64,000 nt of DNA from Phycisphaerales bacterium (GCA_003141315.1 PLLP01000023.1:65109-129108); one strand, 5' to 3'. Numbered from the stretch's first letter, positions 24,307 through 33,952 are shown. Notes: generated from the sequence alone by a model not told the origin. Program-made: numbers and translations.

Positions 24307-25665
24307 TCACGCATTCGCGAGCAGGCTGGCGGAAGTTTTAATGCCATTGATAAAATTATCGACTTTGAATTTCTCGTTGGTCGAATGTGCGCCGTCTGAA
24401 TCAAGGCCGAACCCCATCAGGACAATCGGCTTTCGCAGCTCCTTCCAGAATGTGTTGACGACTGGAATTGAGCCGCCGGAACGGATAAAAACAGGCTCGG
24501 CGTTAAAACCCGCCTTAAGGGCATTCATACCCGCCTGAATCATTTTATCCTTAACATCGAAGATTACCGGCTCCGCAGCGGAGAGCGGGCCCGCGACCTC
24601 GACATCGGCAAAATCGGGACAGACGGACTTGATAAATTTCGCGACAGCATCGGCCATTTTTTGCGGGTTCTGGTCAGGCACAAGCCGGATTGTAATCTTT
24701 GCGGTCGAGCGGTATGGAATAACCGTCTTCATACCTTCGCCCGTGTATCCGCCGAACATCCCGTTGACATCGAGCGACGAACTTGCCCAAAGTCTTTCGA
24801 GAATCGCCCTGCTGGGTTCGCCGAAGGTTCGCTTTGCGCCGGTCTCTTTGAGAAAAGCCTTCTCGTTGAGCGCCAGTTTTGCAAAATTCTTTTTCTCCCA
24901 GTCTTCGAGCGGCCTGATGCCGTCGTAAAAACCCTGAATTTGAATCCGGCCGTCGAGGCCGATACATTTTGAAATAATATGAGCAAGTGCGGTGTTGGCA
25001 TTTGCGACCGCCCCGCCGTAGACGCCCGAATGCAAATCTGCGGCGGCGGTTTTGACGGTAATTTCCATCGCCACGATACCGCGCAGGCCGTAAGTAATTG
25101 CAGGCGTTTTCTCATCATACATCGAGGTGTCGGAAACTATAACCGCATCGCATGCGAGATTTTTCTTTTCTTTCCTGATATAATCTTCAAGTGCGTTTCC
25201 GCCGCATTCTTCTTCGCCTTCGATTAGGAAAATAACATCTCCGGGCAGTTTGCCTGTGGTTTTGAGCAGGGTTTCGACGGCTTTGACATGCGCGAATATC
25301 TGGCCCTTGTCATCGGTTGAGCCGCGGGCATAAATGAAACCATCGCGAATGTTCGGTGCAAAAGGCGGCGTAGTCCACTTGTCAATGGGGTCTGGCGGCT
25401 GGACATCGTAATGGCCGTAAAGGAGGAGCTTTTTTCCGCTGCCGCCTTTGCCGGATGCTCGCACAATCGGGTGGCCCTTGGTTTCGACAACCTGTGCATC
25501 CAGGCCGATACTCTTGAGGTGATTTGCGAGCCATTTGGCGCAATTTATCAGGTCGTTTTTGTATTTCGGGTCGGCACTAACGGATGGGATTTTCAAAAAG
25601 TCAAAAAGCTCATCCATGAAACGCTCTTTGTTTTGATTTATGAAATCAAAAATTTTATCAGCCAT
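24307..25665 (-). CDS. M20 family metallo-dipeptidase
   Basis: A 452-residue M20A/M20F-type dizinc peptidase. Metal ligands and catalytic residues are visible in LLLYGHYDVQPPDP (His and catalytic Asp), GSTDDKGQ (bridging Asp), IEGEEECGG (general-base Glu-Glu), SDTSMYDEKTPAI (Asp) and the C-terminal GAHSTNEKF (His). The lid domain between about residues 205 and 330 contains HSGVYGG, as in carnosinase-like dipeptidases. No signal peptide is present, so it should act in the cytoplasm on dipeptides. The gene is monocistronic. Confidence 0.94.
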   Translation of the reverse strand: MADKIFDFINQNKERFMDELFDFLKIPSVSADPKYKNDLINCAKWLANHLKSIGLDAQVVETKGHPIVRASGKGGSGKKLLLYGHYDVQPPDPIDKWTTPPFAPNIRDGFIYARGSTDDKGQIFAHVKAVETLLKTTGKLPGDVIFLIEGEEECGGNALEDYIRKEKKNLACDAVIVSDTSMYDEKTPAITYGLRGIVAMEITVKTAAADLHSGVYGGAVANANTALAHIISKCIGLDGRIQIQGFYDGIRPLEDWEKKNFAKLALNEKAFLKETGAKRTFGEPSRAILERLWASSSLDVNGMFGGYTGEGMKTVIPYRSTAKITIRLVPDQNPQKMADAVAKFIKSVCPDFADVEVAGPLSAAEPVIFDVKDKMIQAGMNALKAGFNAEPVFIRSGGSIPVVNTFWKELRKPIVLMGFGLDSDGAHSTNEKFKVDNFINGIKTSASLLANA

Positions 25666-25780
25666 AATATAAACACCTTAAAAGAAGTTTGTTGCGTTAA
25701 ACAGAAAACAAGTTTGTATTGATTCTAACCGTATTGCCGTTTCTTTCAAGCGATTGTTTGGCAGGTTTTTAAAAAATAAA

Positions 25781-25812
25781 AAGGGGCACCGATGATAATT
25801 TGTCGATGCCCC
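25781..25812 (-). terminator. Rho-independent terminator of the downstream dockerin-like gene
   Basis: Read on the - strand, AAGGGGCATCGA pairs with TCGGTGCCCCTT through a 12-bp stem with one G-T wobble, and is followed by a T-rich tract (TTTTTATTTTTT). It begins 11 nt after the stop of the gene at 25823-27730. Confidence 0.8.
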
Positions 25813-25822
25813 TTGAACCTTT

Positions 25823-27730
25823 TTATTCAAGTACACAAGCAGGATTGAGAGGATCTGTCTGGCAATCGATTAACCAGTTATTAGCCATAACGGCCAAGTC
25901 GTGGAAATTAACCGCATTATCTCCGCCGGACGGCCAGATATCGGCAGAAGGCAATGCCGGCGGCTGGAGCCATTGTTCGCACAAAATTTTCAGGTCCGCA
26001 GCATCCACTTTGCAGTCATTGTTCAGGTCGCCGACTAACTGCATCGCAATAAAGTTGACCTGTCCGACATTTGCACTGGTCAGCCTGATGCTCAATCCAT
26101 CCACCAGCCCCGTGAATCCATTCGCCCAGGCGGAGCCGGTTTGAATGGAAAACAAAAGAATCTGCTGATTTTTATAGGCTGGATTGCCGGTCAGATCAGA
26201 CAAAAACCCGTCGGTGTAGCTGCCGAAATAATTATTGGTTGAATCGAAAAATCGCAGTCTGTTATTTTGGCCTGCTTCGGTAACCCACTGGTTCCATGTG
26301 TTGCACGGGTCAACGAGGTTTTCCGAAAAATAAGGCTCACTGCCGATACGATTGCCGTACCATGAGCCGTGGACGGGCAGATTAGAATCGGGTTTGGTGT
26401 ATATATTAATGTACCAATCTGCTGCATCTTCAGTATGAGTCGTATTTTTCATGGTAAAGTAGCTTATGTCTGAAAGTTCCCCGATGGTCACATCTCGCCC
26501 GAATAACATCTGGGGGCTTACATAATATTCGGATTTTTCTCCGGCCACTGTGGCATTTGCCTGCCAGCTTCCCGGCGCAAACCCCGTGGCATATTCGGCA
26601 GAACCTGTCGAATTCGCAACGGGTAATGCGCAAACCGTCATTGGAGCCGGCGCGGGAATGATATTGATAGAAGTGCCGATAGTATTGGAATCCGGCACAA
26701 TAATGTCAACAAAATCGGCATCTCCATAGTCGAAACCCGCAGTAGCGTTGTCATATCCGTCGTACACTCCCCAGGTCAGAGCGGAAAGTCCCGTGGGAGC
26801 ATCTGCCTTCACCTTAAGAGTGAAGGTGAACAACGTTCCAGACCCCTCCGCAAGAGACTCATACCCGGGATCCCAGTTCAAGTCGATGCCGCCGATTCTC
26901 AAAAAGCCTGCGGCGTATTCGTTGCCATATAGCTCCCAATCGTGCGTGAGTAAACCACCTTTCACTACGACCGAGTTCGCGTCGTAGGTGAACACATTGG
27001 AATCGCACAAGATGTTCGTGCTAATGGCGGCCATGGTGATGGGCGACAAGACAGTCATATTAACCGACACGTTCACCGTCGAACCCTGAGCTGCGTTCAG
27101 CGCATCGGGCACCAATGTTACGGTCGGCGGCGGTTCGGGAACTACGGTCGCCACGACCATAGTATCACGCGATCCAGGAATGGGAACAGTAAAAGGGGTA
27201 GCATCATGGTTCGAAGCGAAACGAGGAGCAAGTGATATCTTTTCATTACTACATGCAACTCCCGAATAGCCTGCCCAGTTCATACTGCCCAGCCATGGAT
27301 CGCCGGGCGTGTACCACTGCATAATGGCGGAGTCGTCGGGTGCACTCAGCCCTGTCGAGCCGTACAAGCGGAGGTCCCCGTAGTTCAGGGGATTAGAGGG
27401 ATTATTCGGAGTCACCAGGATTTCTGTTGGGGTGACATGGATGTAATAAGCTGGACCGCTTGTTGGATCGCCGGTTAAGGCCGAGACGACTGTGTAGGAG
27501 GCCCCACCGTCCCCCGCCGTGATGGTGAATGAGGCGGAAGCAATGACACCCGTCGCCGGATCTGCGGTAATCGTACCCGACACATGGTCAACAAGACCCG
27601 TCCTCCTATCAATCTGGTAGTCCGGGTAGTCAACTATGGCGTAAGTTTTATTTGCCGCCTGCGTCACGCCACTGACAGCTAACATCATTATTACTACCGC
27701 ACAAATTGTAATTACTTTTTTCATCACCAT
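25823..27730 (-). CDS. Secreted cohesin-like and dockerin-like protein
   Basis: A 635-residue exported protein. GGAGG lies just upstream of the start, and the signal peptide (MKKVITICAVVIMMLAVSG, cleaved near TQAA) fits an ATG at 27730 or 27724. After an N-terminal beta-rich domain comes a cohesin-like module (about 205-345) with VTLVPDALNAAQGSTVNVSV and TWGVYDGYDNATAGFDYG. A second beta domain follows, then a C-terminal dockerin-like tail with two D-x-N-x-D-C/x-K-V-D repeats (DLNNDCKVDAADL and DNAVNFHDLAVMANNWL). Such tails in Planctomycetota may anchor or sort extracellular proteins. The cohesin-like module is close in DNA sequence to that of the gene at 27905. Confidence 0.78.
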   Translation of the reverse strand: MVMKKVITICAVVIMMLAVSGVTQAANKTYAIVDYPDYQIDRRTGLVDHVSGTITADPATGVIASASFTITAGDGGASYTVVSALTGDPTSGPAYYIHVTPTEILVTPNNPSNPLNYGDLRLYGSTGLSAPDDSAIMQWYTPGDPWLGSMNWAGYSGVACSNEKISLAPRFASNHDATPFTVPIPGSRDTMVVATVVPEPPPTVTLVPDALNAAQGSTVNVSVNMTVLSPITMAAISTNILCDSNVFTYDANSVVVKGGLLTHDWELYGNEYAAGFLRIGGIDLNWDPGYESLAEGSGTLFTFTLKVKADAPTGLSALTWGVYDGYDNATAGFDYGDADFVDIIVPDSNTIGTSINIIPAPAPMTVCALPVANSTGSAEYATGFAPGSWQANATVAGEKSEYYVSPQMLFGRDVTIGELSDISYFTMKNTTHTEDAADWYINIYTKPDSNLPVHGSWYGNRIGSEPYFSENLVDPCNTWNQWVTEAGQNNRLRFFDSTNNYFGSYTDGFLSDLTGNPAYKNQQILLFSIQTGSAWANGFTGLVDGLSIRLTSANVGQVNFIAMQLVGDLNNDCKVDAADLKILCEQWLQPPALPSADIWPSGGDNAVNFHDLAVMANNWLIDCQTDPLNPACVLE

Positions 27731-27814
27731 TTTCCTCCGAAACTTACTTTTCAGTTTGCCTGTTGTGGATAACCCACAACAATAGCAATATTAAACTTTT
27801 CAAAAACTTTTATG

Positions 27815-27844
27815 GGGGCGCCGATGACAATTTATCGACGCCCC
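27815..27844 (-). terminator. Terminator-like hairpin after the second dockerin-like gene
   Basis: On the - strand GGGGCGTCGAT pairs with ATCGGCGCCCC (one wobble), then a weaker T-rich stretch (AAAAGTTTTTG) follows. The stem sequence closely resembles the terminator at 25781-25812, as expected if both were duplicated with their genes. Confidence 0.65.
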
Positions 27845-27904
27845 TTGAGCAGACAGATGAAAACATCCGTATGACAGCTGAATATCTAATCTTTTTAACC
27901 AACC

Positions 27905-29344
27905 TTATGTGCCGACGAGCCAGTTCCCTGCCAGAATCGCCAAGTCGTGGAAATCAACATCGCAATCGCCATCGAGGTCGCCTGCCGGACAAACGCCGAC
28001 GCTAATCGAAGCGCCGGACATCGCTTCCAAAGGCAGGATAACGTCGATAAAGTCTTTATCTCCGTAGTCGAAGCCCGCAGTGGCGTTATCATATCCGTTG
28101 TACACTCCCCAGGTCAGAGCGGAAGGTCCCCTGGGCGCATCTTCCTTCGCCTTCAGAGAGAAGGTGAACAACTTTCCAGACCCCGCCGCAAGAGTCTCGA
28201 AGTACTCTGGGTATATACCTAAGTCGATTCCGCCGACTCTCAACTCGCCTGCGGCAGGACTGCCGGCAGCAAGATCCCAGAAGTTCGTGAGCAAATTACC
28301 TTTCACCACGCCCGAATTGGGGTCGTAGGTAAACACATTGGGATCGTACAAGATTCTCGTGCTGATGGCGGCCATGGTGATGGGCGACGAAACAGTCATA
28401 TTAACCGACACGGTCACCGTCGCACCAGGATTTACGTACAACGCATTGGGCACCAATGCTACGGTCGGCGGTTCGGAAACGGCAGTCAAGCCACTCAACG
28501 ATTCAATATTAGAGGGTAGTTGAGACTGGATGTTGAAGATCGCCGTCGGGTTCCCGGTCGATAAATTGATTTTGTACACGTTGAAATCGGAGTACCAACT
28601 GACGCCGAGCAGATCGCCATCAGCTTCGAAGTCCCAGCCGTCGAAGTACCCAATAGGCTCGGTATGGAGAGTGGCTGTGAAATTAGTGTTCATGATATCC
28701 GTGGTTGTCTTGATCCAACTGGAAGCGTGGGGAGCATCGTCTCTCCAATCAGAGGCATACCACGTGCCGTCTCTATAGGCCAGTGCGCCGTCTGGTGCCG
28801 GATAGCCGCCAATATAGGCACCCAAGGTCGCGGAGATAGGGTCGCCGCTGCCGTTCAGGCCAACCTCGTAGATGTAACCTCGTTTGGCGTAGGCGCTTCC
28901 TGTATCACCTATACGGTCGTTTGTCCAGCAGTTCTCCACGGCGTAGAGCTTGCCATCGTGGTATTCGAGCGCGTTCCATTGGGGCTCGTCCGTCCCGGTC
29001 AAATCCTTTATTAACGTGTCCGAAAGTACCGCTCCGGTGGCCGCATCCACCTTTGCAAGTTTGAAATTGTAGAAATTGTCAAGCGAACCTGTTGTATTAT
29101 GCACGGCGTAAAGGATGTGGCCTGGGGCGTAGGTGACATCCATGATTATGTTCCAATCCGAATACGTGTAGGTCGTCCCGACCGTTCCGGTGGCAGTATC
29201 CAGCTTGAACAGCACCGGGCCGGTGAGGGTGGTACTCTGCGGTACACTTGCAGAGCCCCAGAACTGGTCGGCCTTCGCCAGATTTGTAGCGGCAAGAACA
29301 ATTAATGCCGTTATAAGAATTTTTATTACTTTTTTCATCACCAT
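27905..29344 (-). CDS. Secreted beta-propeller-like, cohesin-like and dockerin-like protein
   Basis: A 479-residue exported protein whose first bases (GGAGGAAAATGGTGATGAAA) and signal peptide are nearly the same as in the gene at 25823. Residues about 30-290 contain repeated strand-turn units (GTTYTYSDWNIIMDVTYAPG, YHDGKLYAVENCW, YRDGTWYASDW, FDGWDFEADGDLLGVSWY) that suggest a beta-propeller. A cohesin-like module follows (VALVPNALYVNPGATVTVSV, TWGVYNGYDNATAGFDYG), then one dockerin-like repeat pair (GDLDGDCDVDFHDLAILAGNWL). It is probably surface-located; no enzymatic motif is visible. Confidence 0.78.
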   Translation of the reverse strand: MVMKKVIKILITALIVLAATNLAKADQFWGSASVPQSTTLTGPVLFKLDTATGTVGTTYTYSDWNIIMDVTYAPGHILYAVHNTTGSLDNFYNFKLAKVDAATGAVLSDTLIKDLTGTDEPQWNALEYHDGKLYAVENCWTNDRIGDTGSAYAKRGYIYEVGLNGSGDPISATLGAYIGGYPAPDGALAYRDGTWYASDWRDDAPHASSWIKTTTDIMNTNFTATLHTEPIGYFDGWDFEADGDLLGVSWYSDFNVYKINLSTGNPTAIFNIQSQLPSNIESLSGLTAVSEPPTVALVPNALYVNPGATVTVSVNMTVSSPITMAAISTRILYDPNVFTYDPNSGVVKGNLLTNFWDLAAGSPAAGELRVGGIDLGIYPEYFETLAAGSGKLFTFSLKAKEDAPRGPSALTWGVYNGYDNATAGFDYGDKDFIDVILPLEAMSGASISVGVCPAGDLDGDCDVDFHDLAILAGNWLVGT

Positions 29345-30008
29345 TTTCCTCCGAAAATAATTATTACTTACACTATTTTTTTCGATGTGGAACGCTCACA
29401 TCAATTTTAAAATCTATCTCCAATAAGTACATCCTTTCCCCCGCTGTACCGACTGCAATTCCTTAATTAGCGGATTATTTTGACAAACAATAAATGACCA
29501 GATGCAAAAGTGAATATATTTACAGGTAGAATTGAACGTAATATCGATAACGATATCCCTGAACAGCTGAAATGTTCTACTAACACCACTCCTCATCGTA
29601 ATCCCTTGTTTCTCTTTGCGGCAACTGCTCCATTCCGATAAACATCAAAGCCGGAAAAGCCTCACGTATATCGCTGTCGCTTCTTATAGCCCATGGTTTC
29701 CTTTTGAGGTGTAATTTATATAATATGCACTTGCACTTAAAAAATCAAGAGAAAAGTCCTAAAATAATGCCCTTTATTAACGTTTGAAAGGGGTTTTGAA
29801 GAAAATTTCCGAAATAAGCAATCAAACAGGAAAATTGTTTTATGAAAGCGATGGCGATTACAAAAATCGAAATGGCCAAAGACGGGGAGCTGCGGTGTTA
29901 AGAGTGGCTCGTCCTTCGACTCCGCTCAGGACAGGTCGCTCGTGACTCGATGCTCGAGGCTCGATGAATATGAAAAGGAAACCTTTTTTATTGTAATACC
30001 GGATTTAC
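29345..30008. other. Spacer with a short gene remnant and repeats
   Basis: About 660 bases with no full gene. At 29842-29901 a 19-codon frame reads MKAMAITKIEMAKDGELRC and stops; the first residues resemble the N-terminus of zinc-type alcohol dehydrogenases. A family B repeat (29913-29937) and a TCGATGCTCGAGGCTCGATG string follow. The part next to 29345 should hold the promoter of the dockerin-like gene, but I cannot place its boxes with confidence. Confidence 0.45.
29913..29937 (+). repeat. Dispersed repeat family B, copy 2
   Basis: CCTTCGACTCCGCTCAGGAC followed by AGGTC. It differs from the copies at 16114 and 37026 at one base in the first 20. All three are intergenic and in the same orientation. 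Confidence 0.65.
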
Positions 30009-32069
30009 TCAGAACTTTAACTGCAGTCTGACGAAAAATGTCCGAGCCGGCGTTTCCAAACCAGTGAAATTATTAAAGTCAGATGCGGCGGGAGAAGTCT
30101 TATTAAAGACATCGGCCACACCTATCATAAACTCACCACTACCTTTATTGAATTTGCGGCTTAACGTCAAATCAAGACGGTTAATCACCTGCGTTTTGTT
30201 GAACGGGCTGAATTGTATATCGCCCACGCTGGAAGTATCATAAGCTCTGCTAACGCCCATATAACTGTAATTTGTATTAAAGACCCAATTCTCATCCACA
30301 AACCGTCGATACGTCAGACCTGCTTCGTGCCTTGCAGGGATAAAGGACCTGATAATCTGTGTGTAATGTTCCAAAGCCAGATTGTGATAAGTGTACCAGG
30401 CGGAAAGATTACTCTTGTTATCAATCTTTGTCTTAAGTTCCACCTCAGCGCCATAGCAATTCGCCCCGCCGGTATTTACAAAAGTGCTCGTGGTAACAGG
30501 AACATACCCTATTATGTCCACTCTATTAACAGCCCCTATCAGACGTTCCATTCTCTGATAAAATGTATTCAGACTTAATGATAAATTTTCCGAAAACTTT
30601 CCCGTATAACCGGCTTCAAGTGAATATATGTTCTCATTTTTAAGTTCACTTCCAATACCATGAACATTGAATAAACCGCCCAGACCCGTAAGATTGTACT
30701 CGCGAAGCGAAGTGCTGCCTGCACGGAATGACCGCCCGTAAGCAAATCTTAATATATGATTCTTTTCCTCATCCAGTGCATACAACGCTGCTGCTCTTGC
30801 GGACCAGTCCGTCTGTGTCTTGCTGAAGTGGTCTATCCTCGCCTGTCCTTCTAATGTCCACCTGTCGGATAGTTTGAACCTGTCAACCACATACAATCCC
30901 GCCCAGTATTCATCGTAGGTTTCGTCATTAAAAACAGACTCATTCATTAAACTCGCATTATCACTGGTAATATGCACCCAGCGAAGATTGCCGCCCACGG
31001 AAACATTGTGCTTATCGTTTGGCTTGAAATTAATCTGACCTTCGAGGTCATTTTCATTAAATGCATAACGTCTTATTACATAAGAATTATCGAAATCAGC
31101 GAAATTCCCAAACCACTGCAAATAGCCATTTGTATTCTCATCAAAACGGTGGTCAATCCTTGAATACAACCTTGTCATGCTGGTAAGGAAATTGTGCTGC
31201 GGGAAGTATCCCACAAATTCCCTGCTTCCGCCTTCGGAGCCTGAATAGGCCGCTCCGAAAGACAATTTGGTATCATCAGAAATTTTGTATCCAAAATCCG
31301 TGTCGAATTTCTGACTTCTGAAAAAGTCACGTGCCTCATAAGCATCGAAACCCATATACGAATTTAAATACGGATATTTCGACATCATTTTTCCCGCGCC
31401 GGCTGCATCGGAATCTTCCAACCCCTCGTATCCGGCTGAAACCCGCCATGAAAAATTCTTATCAACTCCGCCATACCTCAAATGCGTATAGCTATCGCCG
31501 AATTCATTTATCGTTGTGCTTGCAAAGACCCCTTTCGCGTCTTCAGGTTTCTTTGTGATTATATTGATAACACCTGTATAAGCATTTGAACCCCATACTG
31601 CCCCGCCGGGGCCGCGAATAATCTCTATCCGCTCGATATCTTCCATCAGAACCGGCAGCTCCATCCAGCTCGTTCCGAAAACAGGGTCTAATGTGCTTCT
31701 GCCGTTAATTAAAACAAGTGTCCTGTCTGAAACCGTACTTTCAAGCCCCCTGACGCCAACCATATATCTGGAACGGTCCAAACGAACCACATCAACGCCG
31801 GCAGCAAAACGAAGAACTTCCGGAATGCTTGTAAGGCCGCTGTAATGAATATCTTCTGCTGTAATGACGGTTGCCGGAACCGAAAGCTCATTAAGCTTCT
31901 GCTCCTGACGCGAGGCTGAAACGACAATCGGCGTTTCCATCAGCTGCTCGATAGACATCTTGAAGAAATTCTCATTTTTATTCGGCTCTTGTTTTTCTTC
32001 CTCCGCAAATGCCGGCAGGCTAAGAACCAAAATCATCAACATCAATAAGGATATAAATAAACGGTTCAT
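30009..32069 (-). CDS. TonB-dependent outer membrane receptor
   Basis: I place the start at 32069 because AAAAGGAG lies 6 nt before that ATG; the product of about 686 residues starts with a signal peptide (MNRLFISLLMLMILVLSLPAFA). A TonB-box-like region (ETPIVVSASR) is followed by the plug domain (VPATVITAEDI, PGVDVVRL-like FAAGVDVVRLD, VGVRGLESTVSDRTLVLING, IERIEIIRGPGGAVWGSNA) and a 22-strand-type barrel ending in aromatic RTFFVRLQLKF. It should take up a siderophore, cobalamin or glycan in a TonB-driven manner. The ligand is unknown. It lies 118 nt downstream of the YfiR-family gene, on the same strand. Confidence 0.95.
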   Translation of the reverse strand: MNRLFISLLMLMILVLSLPAFAEEEKQEPNKNENFFKMSIEQLMETPIVVSASRQEQKLNELSVPATVITAEDIHYSGLTSIPEVLRFAAGVDVVRLDRSRYMVGVRGLESTVSDRTLVLINGRSTLDPVFGTSWMELPVLMEDIERIEIIRGPGGAVWGSNAYTGVINIITKKPEDAKGVFASTTINEFGDSYTHLRYGGVDKNFSWRVSAGYEGLEDSDAAGAGKMMSKYPYLNSYMGFDAYEARDFFRSQKFDTDFGYKISDDTKLSFGAAYSGSEGGSREFVGYFPQHNFLTSMTRLYSRIDHRFDENTNGYLQWFGNFADFDNSYVIRRYAFNENDLEGQINFKPNDKHNVSVGGNLRWVHITSDNASLMNESVFNDETYDEYWAGLYVVDRFKLSDRWTLEGQARIDHFSKTQTDWSARAAALYALDEEKNHILRFAYGRSFRAGSTSLREYNLTGLGGLFNVHGIGSELKNENIYSLEAGYTGKFSENLSLSLNTFYQRMERLIGAVNRVDIIGYVPVTTSTFVNTGGANCYGAEVELKTKIDNKSNLSAWYTYHNLALEHYTQIIRSFIPARHEAGLTYRRFVDENWVFNTNYSYMGVSRAYDTSSVGDIQFSPFNKTQVINRLDLTLSRKFNKGSGEFMIGVADVFNKTSPAASDFNNFTGLETPARTFFVRLQLKF

Positions 32070-32187
32070 AATCATCTCCTTTTTATTACCTTAACTTTTC
32101 TGTCTATTTCAATTCATACTTCTTAGACAAAAACCCGACACTTTTAAAAGCTTTAGCCCTGAAGCCATGCTAACACGGCAATTGCCA

Positions 32188-32841
32188 TTAGCTTATTTTT
32201 TTCGGCCATGTCTCAACATGTACACTCCGGTTGTTATTTGCCTCCGGCGACGGCTTTTTCCCATCTACTGTTTTAGCCAGACGCAAAAGCTGAGACGAGA
32301 TTTTGAGCTTGGCCTGATTCGCATTAACATTATTGATTTCGAACCGGATTTTTTTATCCTCCACGCTGAGATTAATTATCCCGCCGGATTCAAGAAAACC
32401 TAGTATCTCTGCGACCGTCAGAACACTGCAATCCTTAACCAAATCCATGATTTCTTTTGATGTCTTCTCTTCTGAACTGCAAATAAACAGCAAATGACAT
32501 TTTCTGACATCCTCTATTGTTTGGTACATCTCGGCTTTGTCAGATTTTTTTAGTTCCTCGAACCCTTTAACCCATTTTACAATGACTTTCCGGCCCTTAA
32601 CTTTGTCGTCTTTAATGAGTTCGAAAGCATCGCCAAATGGATTTTTACCTATGACGCCTATAATTATAGGCTCATTGGCGTCGGCCATTTTTTCTTCCGG
32701 CCATTCGATAAACTTAATGAAGTTATATAAATATGCAGCTTTTAACTGGTATTCACGGCTGGATGTAGATTCAGCGCGGACCGGCACCCCAGATAGTAAG
32801 ATACAACACACGACTATAAAAATACGCGTCTTAATATTCAT
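32188..32841 (-). CDS. YfiR family periplasmic protein
   Basis: A 217-residue protein with a signal peptide (MNIKTRIFIVVCCILLSGVPVRA) and the YfiR/DUF4154 core: LKAAYLYNFIKFIEWPEE, IIIGVIGKNPFGDAFELI, CHLLFICSSEE, LTVAEILGFLESGGIINL and IRFEINNVNANQAKLKISSQLLRLAK. In Pseudomonas YfiR represses a membrane diguanylate cyclase in the periplasm. Here no GGDEF gene is adjacent; the partner may be the TonB receptor downstream or a distant kinase or cyclase. The pair YfiR-TonB receptor recurs in many bacteria (family knowledge). Confidence 0.9.
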   Translation of the reverse strand: MNIKTRIFIVVCCILLSGVPVRAESTSSREYQLKAAYLYNFIKFIEWPEEKMADANEPIIIGVIGKNPFGDAFELIKDDKVKGRKVIVKWVKGFEELKKSDKAEMYQTIEDVRKCHLLFICSSEEKTSKEIMDLVKDCSVLTVAEILGFLESGGIINLSVEDKKIRFEINNVNANQAKLKISSQLLRLAKTVDGKKPSPEANNNRSVHVETWPKKIS

Positions 32842-33188
32842 TATCCGGCATTTATCAAACGCCCCCCGACTAAGACTATATTTTGTAATGGTTTATAACG
32901 CTCAATGTTAAATAAAATCGGCATATATGTAATATCACTGTCGGCAAAACAGCATATTTTTATGTAAAATAGGCAGAATGTATCTTGACCAAAAAGTTAT
33001 CGGACTTTTTTTAAACAGTAAATCTTGTAGTGATATTGTTGTCCGTTCCCGTCAATTTTATTCGGGTAGGCAGGACTGCCGAGTGAAATGAGTTTTATAT
33101 GGAATTATTCCTCTGGCCGATATACAATCTTTTATCGGACTGATGAGATTTTTCAACAAAGCAATTACGACATTGAAAGGAAGCAAAG
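32842..33188. promoter_or_regulatory. Divergent intergenic region (yfiR-like / marC)
   Basis: About 350 bases between divergently transcribed genes, so it must carry promoters in both directions. It is A/T-rich near 32920-33010. I see no riboswitch, no clear inverted operator and no -35/-10 pair strong enough to place. GAAAGGAAG just before 33189 is the ribosome binding site of marC. Confidence 0.5.
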
Positions 33189-33791
33189 ATGGGAAAGATA
33201 AGTTTGTTCATTGATATTTTCATAAAAGTGTTCGTTATTTTGTCGCCGTTTTTCTCGGTGTCGATGTTCCTGTTATTTACGGATAATATGAACAAAAAAA
33301 CCCGCAACCGCTGCGCCATGCGAACAAGCATCGCAATTATGATAATCTGCTTTATTGTCTATTTTTTCGGCAACCTGATTTTTAAGATTCTCGGCATTAC
33401 CGTCCCGGCATTCCAGGTCGGCGCAGGAACACTACTGTTTCTGACATCCATTCATATGGTATCGGGCAAACGGACAGAGATTACATTAGACAAGAACGAG
33501 GATTTTACAATCGTCCCGCTGGCGATTCCTTTGATTGTCGGGCCCGGCACAATCGGCACACTGCTGGTTCTCGGAATGGATATCAGCGGCACGATTGAAA
33601 AACTGATAGCCGCTTCGGCAATCCTGCTGGCGGTATCGATGATTTCACTTTTTCTGCTGATGGCGGTGTCAATCGGAAGGCTGCTGGGACAGAAAGGTCT
33701 GCAAATGATGATGAAACTTACCGGATTAGTGCTGGCAGCCATCGCGTCACAAATTATATTTACCGGCATAAGGACATTTTTAACAAAATGA
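33189..33791 (+). CDS. MarC family integral membrane protein
   Basis: A 200-residue membrane protein with six hydrophobic segments and the family motifs FVILSPFFSVSMFLLFT, FQVGAGTLLFLTSIHMV, VPLAIPLIVGPGTIGTLLVL and IFTGIRTFL. MarC/YhgN proteins are inner membrane proteins once proposed as antibiotic-resistance transporters; their physiological role is still uncertain. GAAAGGAAG precedes the ATG. The gene appears monocistronic and is followed by a repeat-bracketed cassette. Confidence 0.92.
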   Translation: MGKISLFIDIFIKVFVILSPFFSVSMFLLFTDNMNKKTRNRCAMRTSIAIMIICFIVYFFGNLIFKILGITVPAFQVGAGTLLFLTSIHMVSGKRTEITLDKNEDFTIVPLAIPLIVGPGTIGTLLVLGMDISGTIEKLIAASAILLAVSMISLFLLMAVSIGRLLGQKGLQMMMKLTGLVLAAIASQIIFTGIRTFLTK

Positions 33792-33952
33792 ACATTATGG
33801 TTTTAACTATCACATTCGATTAAAGCCCGCCCTGCCAAATTGGCATACCGCCTCAGACTGGCTGCTTCTATAACATCTTAAATTTCACATACTTATAAGA
33901 ATTATGGACTCGGGAACAGTTTTTGCTTATACTTAATAATCAGAAAAAATTA

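Noticed and set aside
29414..29596. 60-codon - strand frame in a spacer
   Set aside because: No start signal, no family resemblance and A/T-rich random-looking translation.
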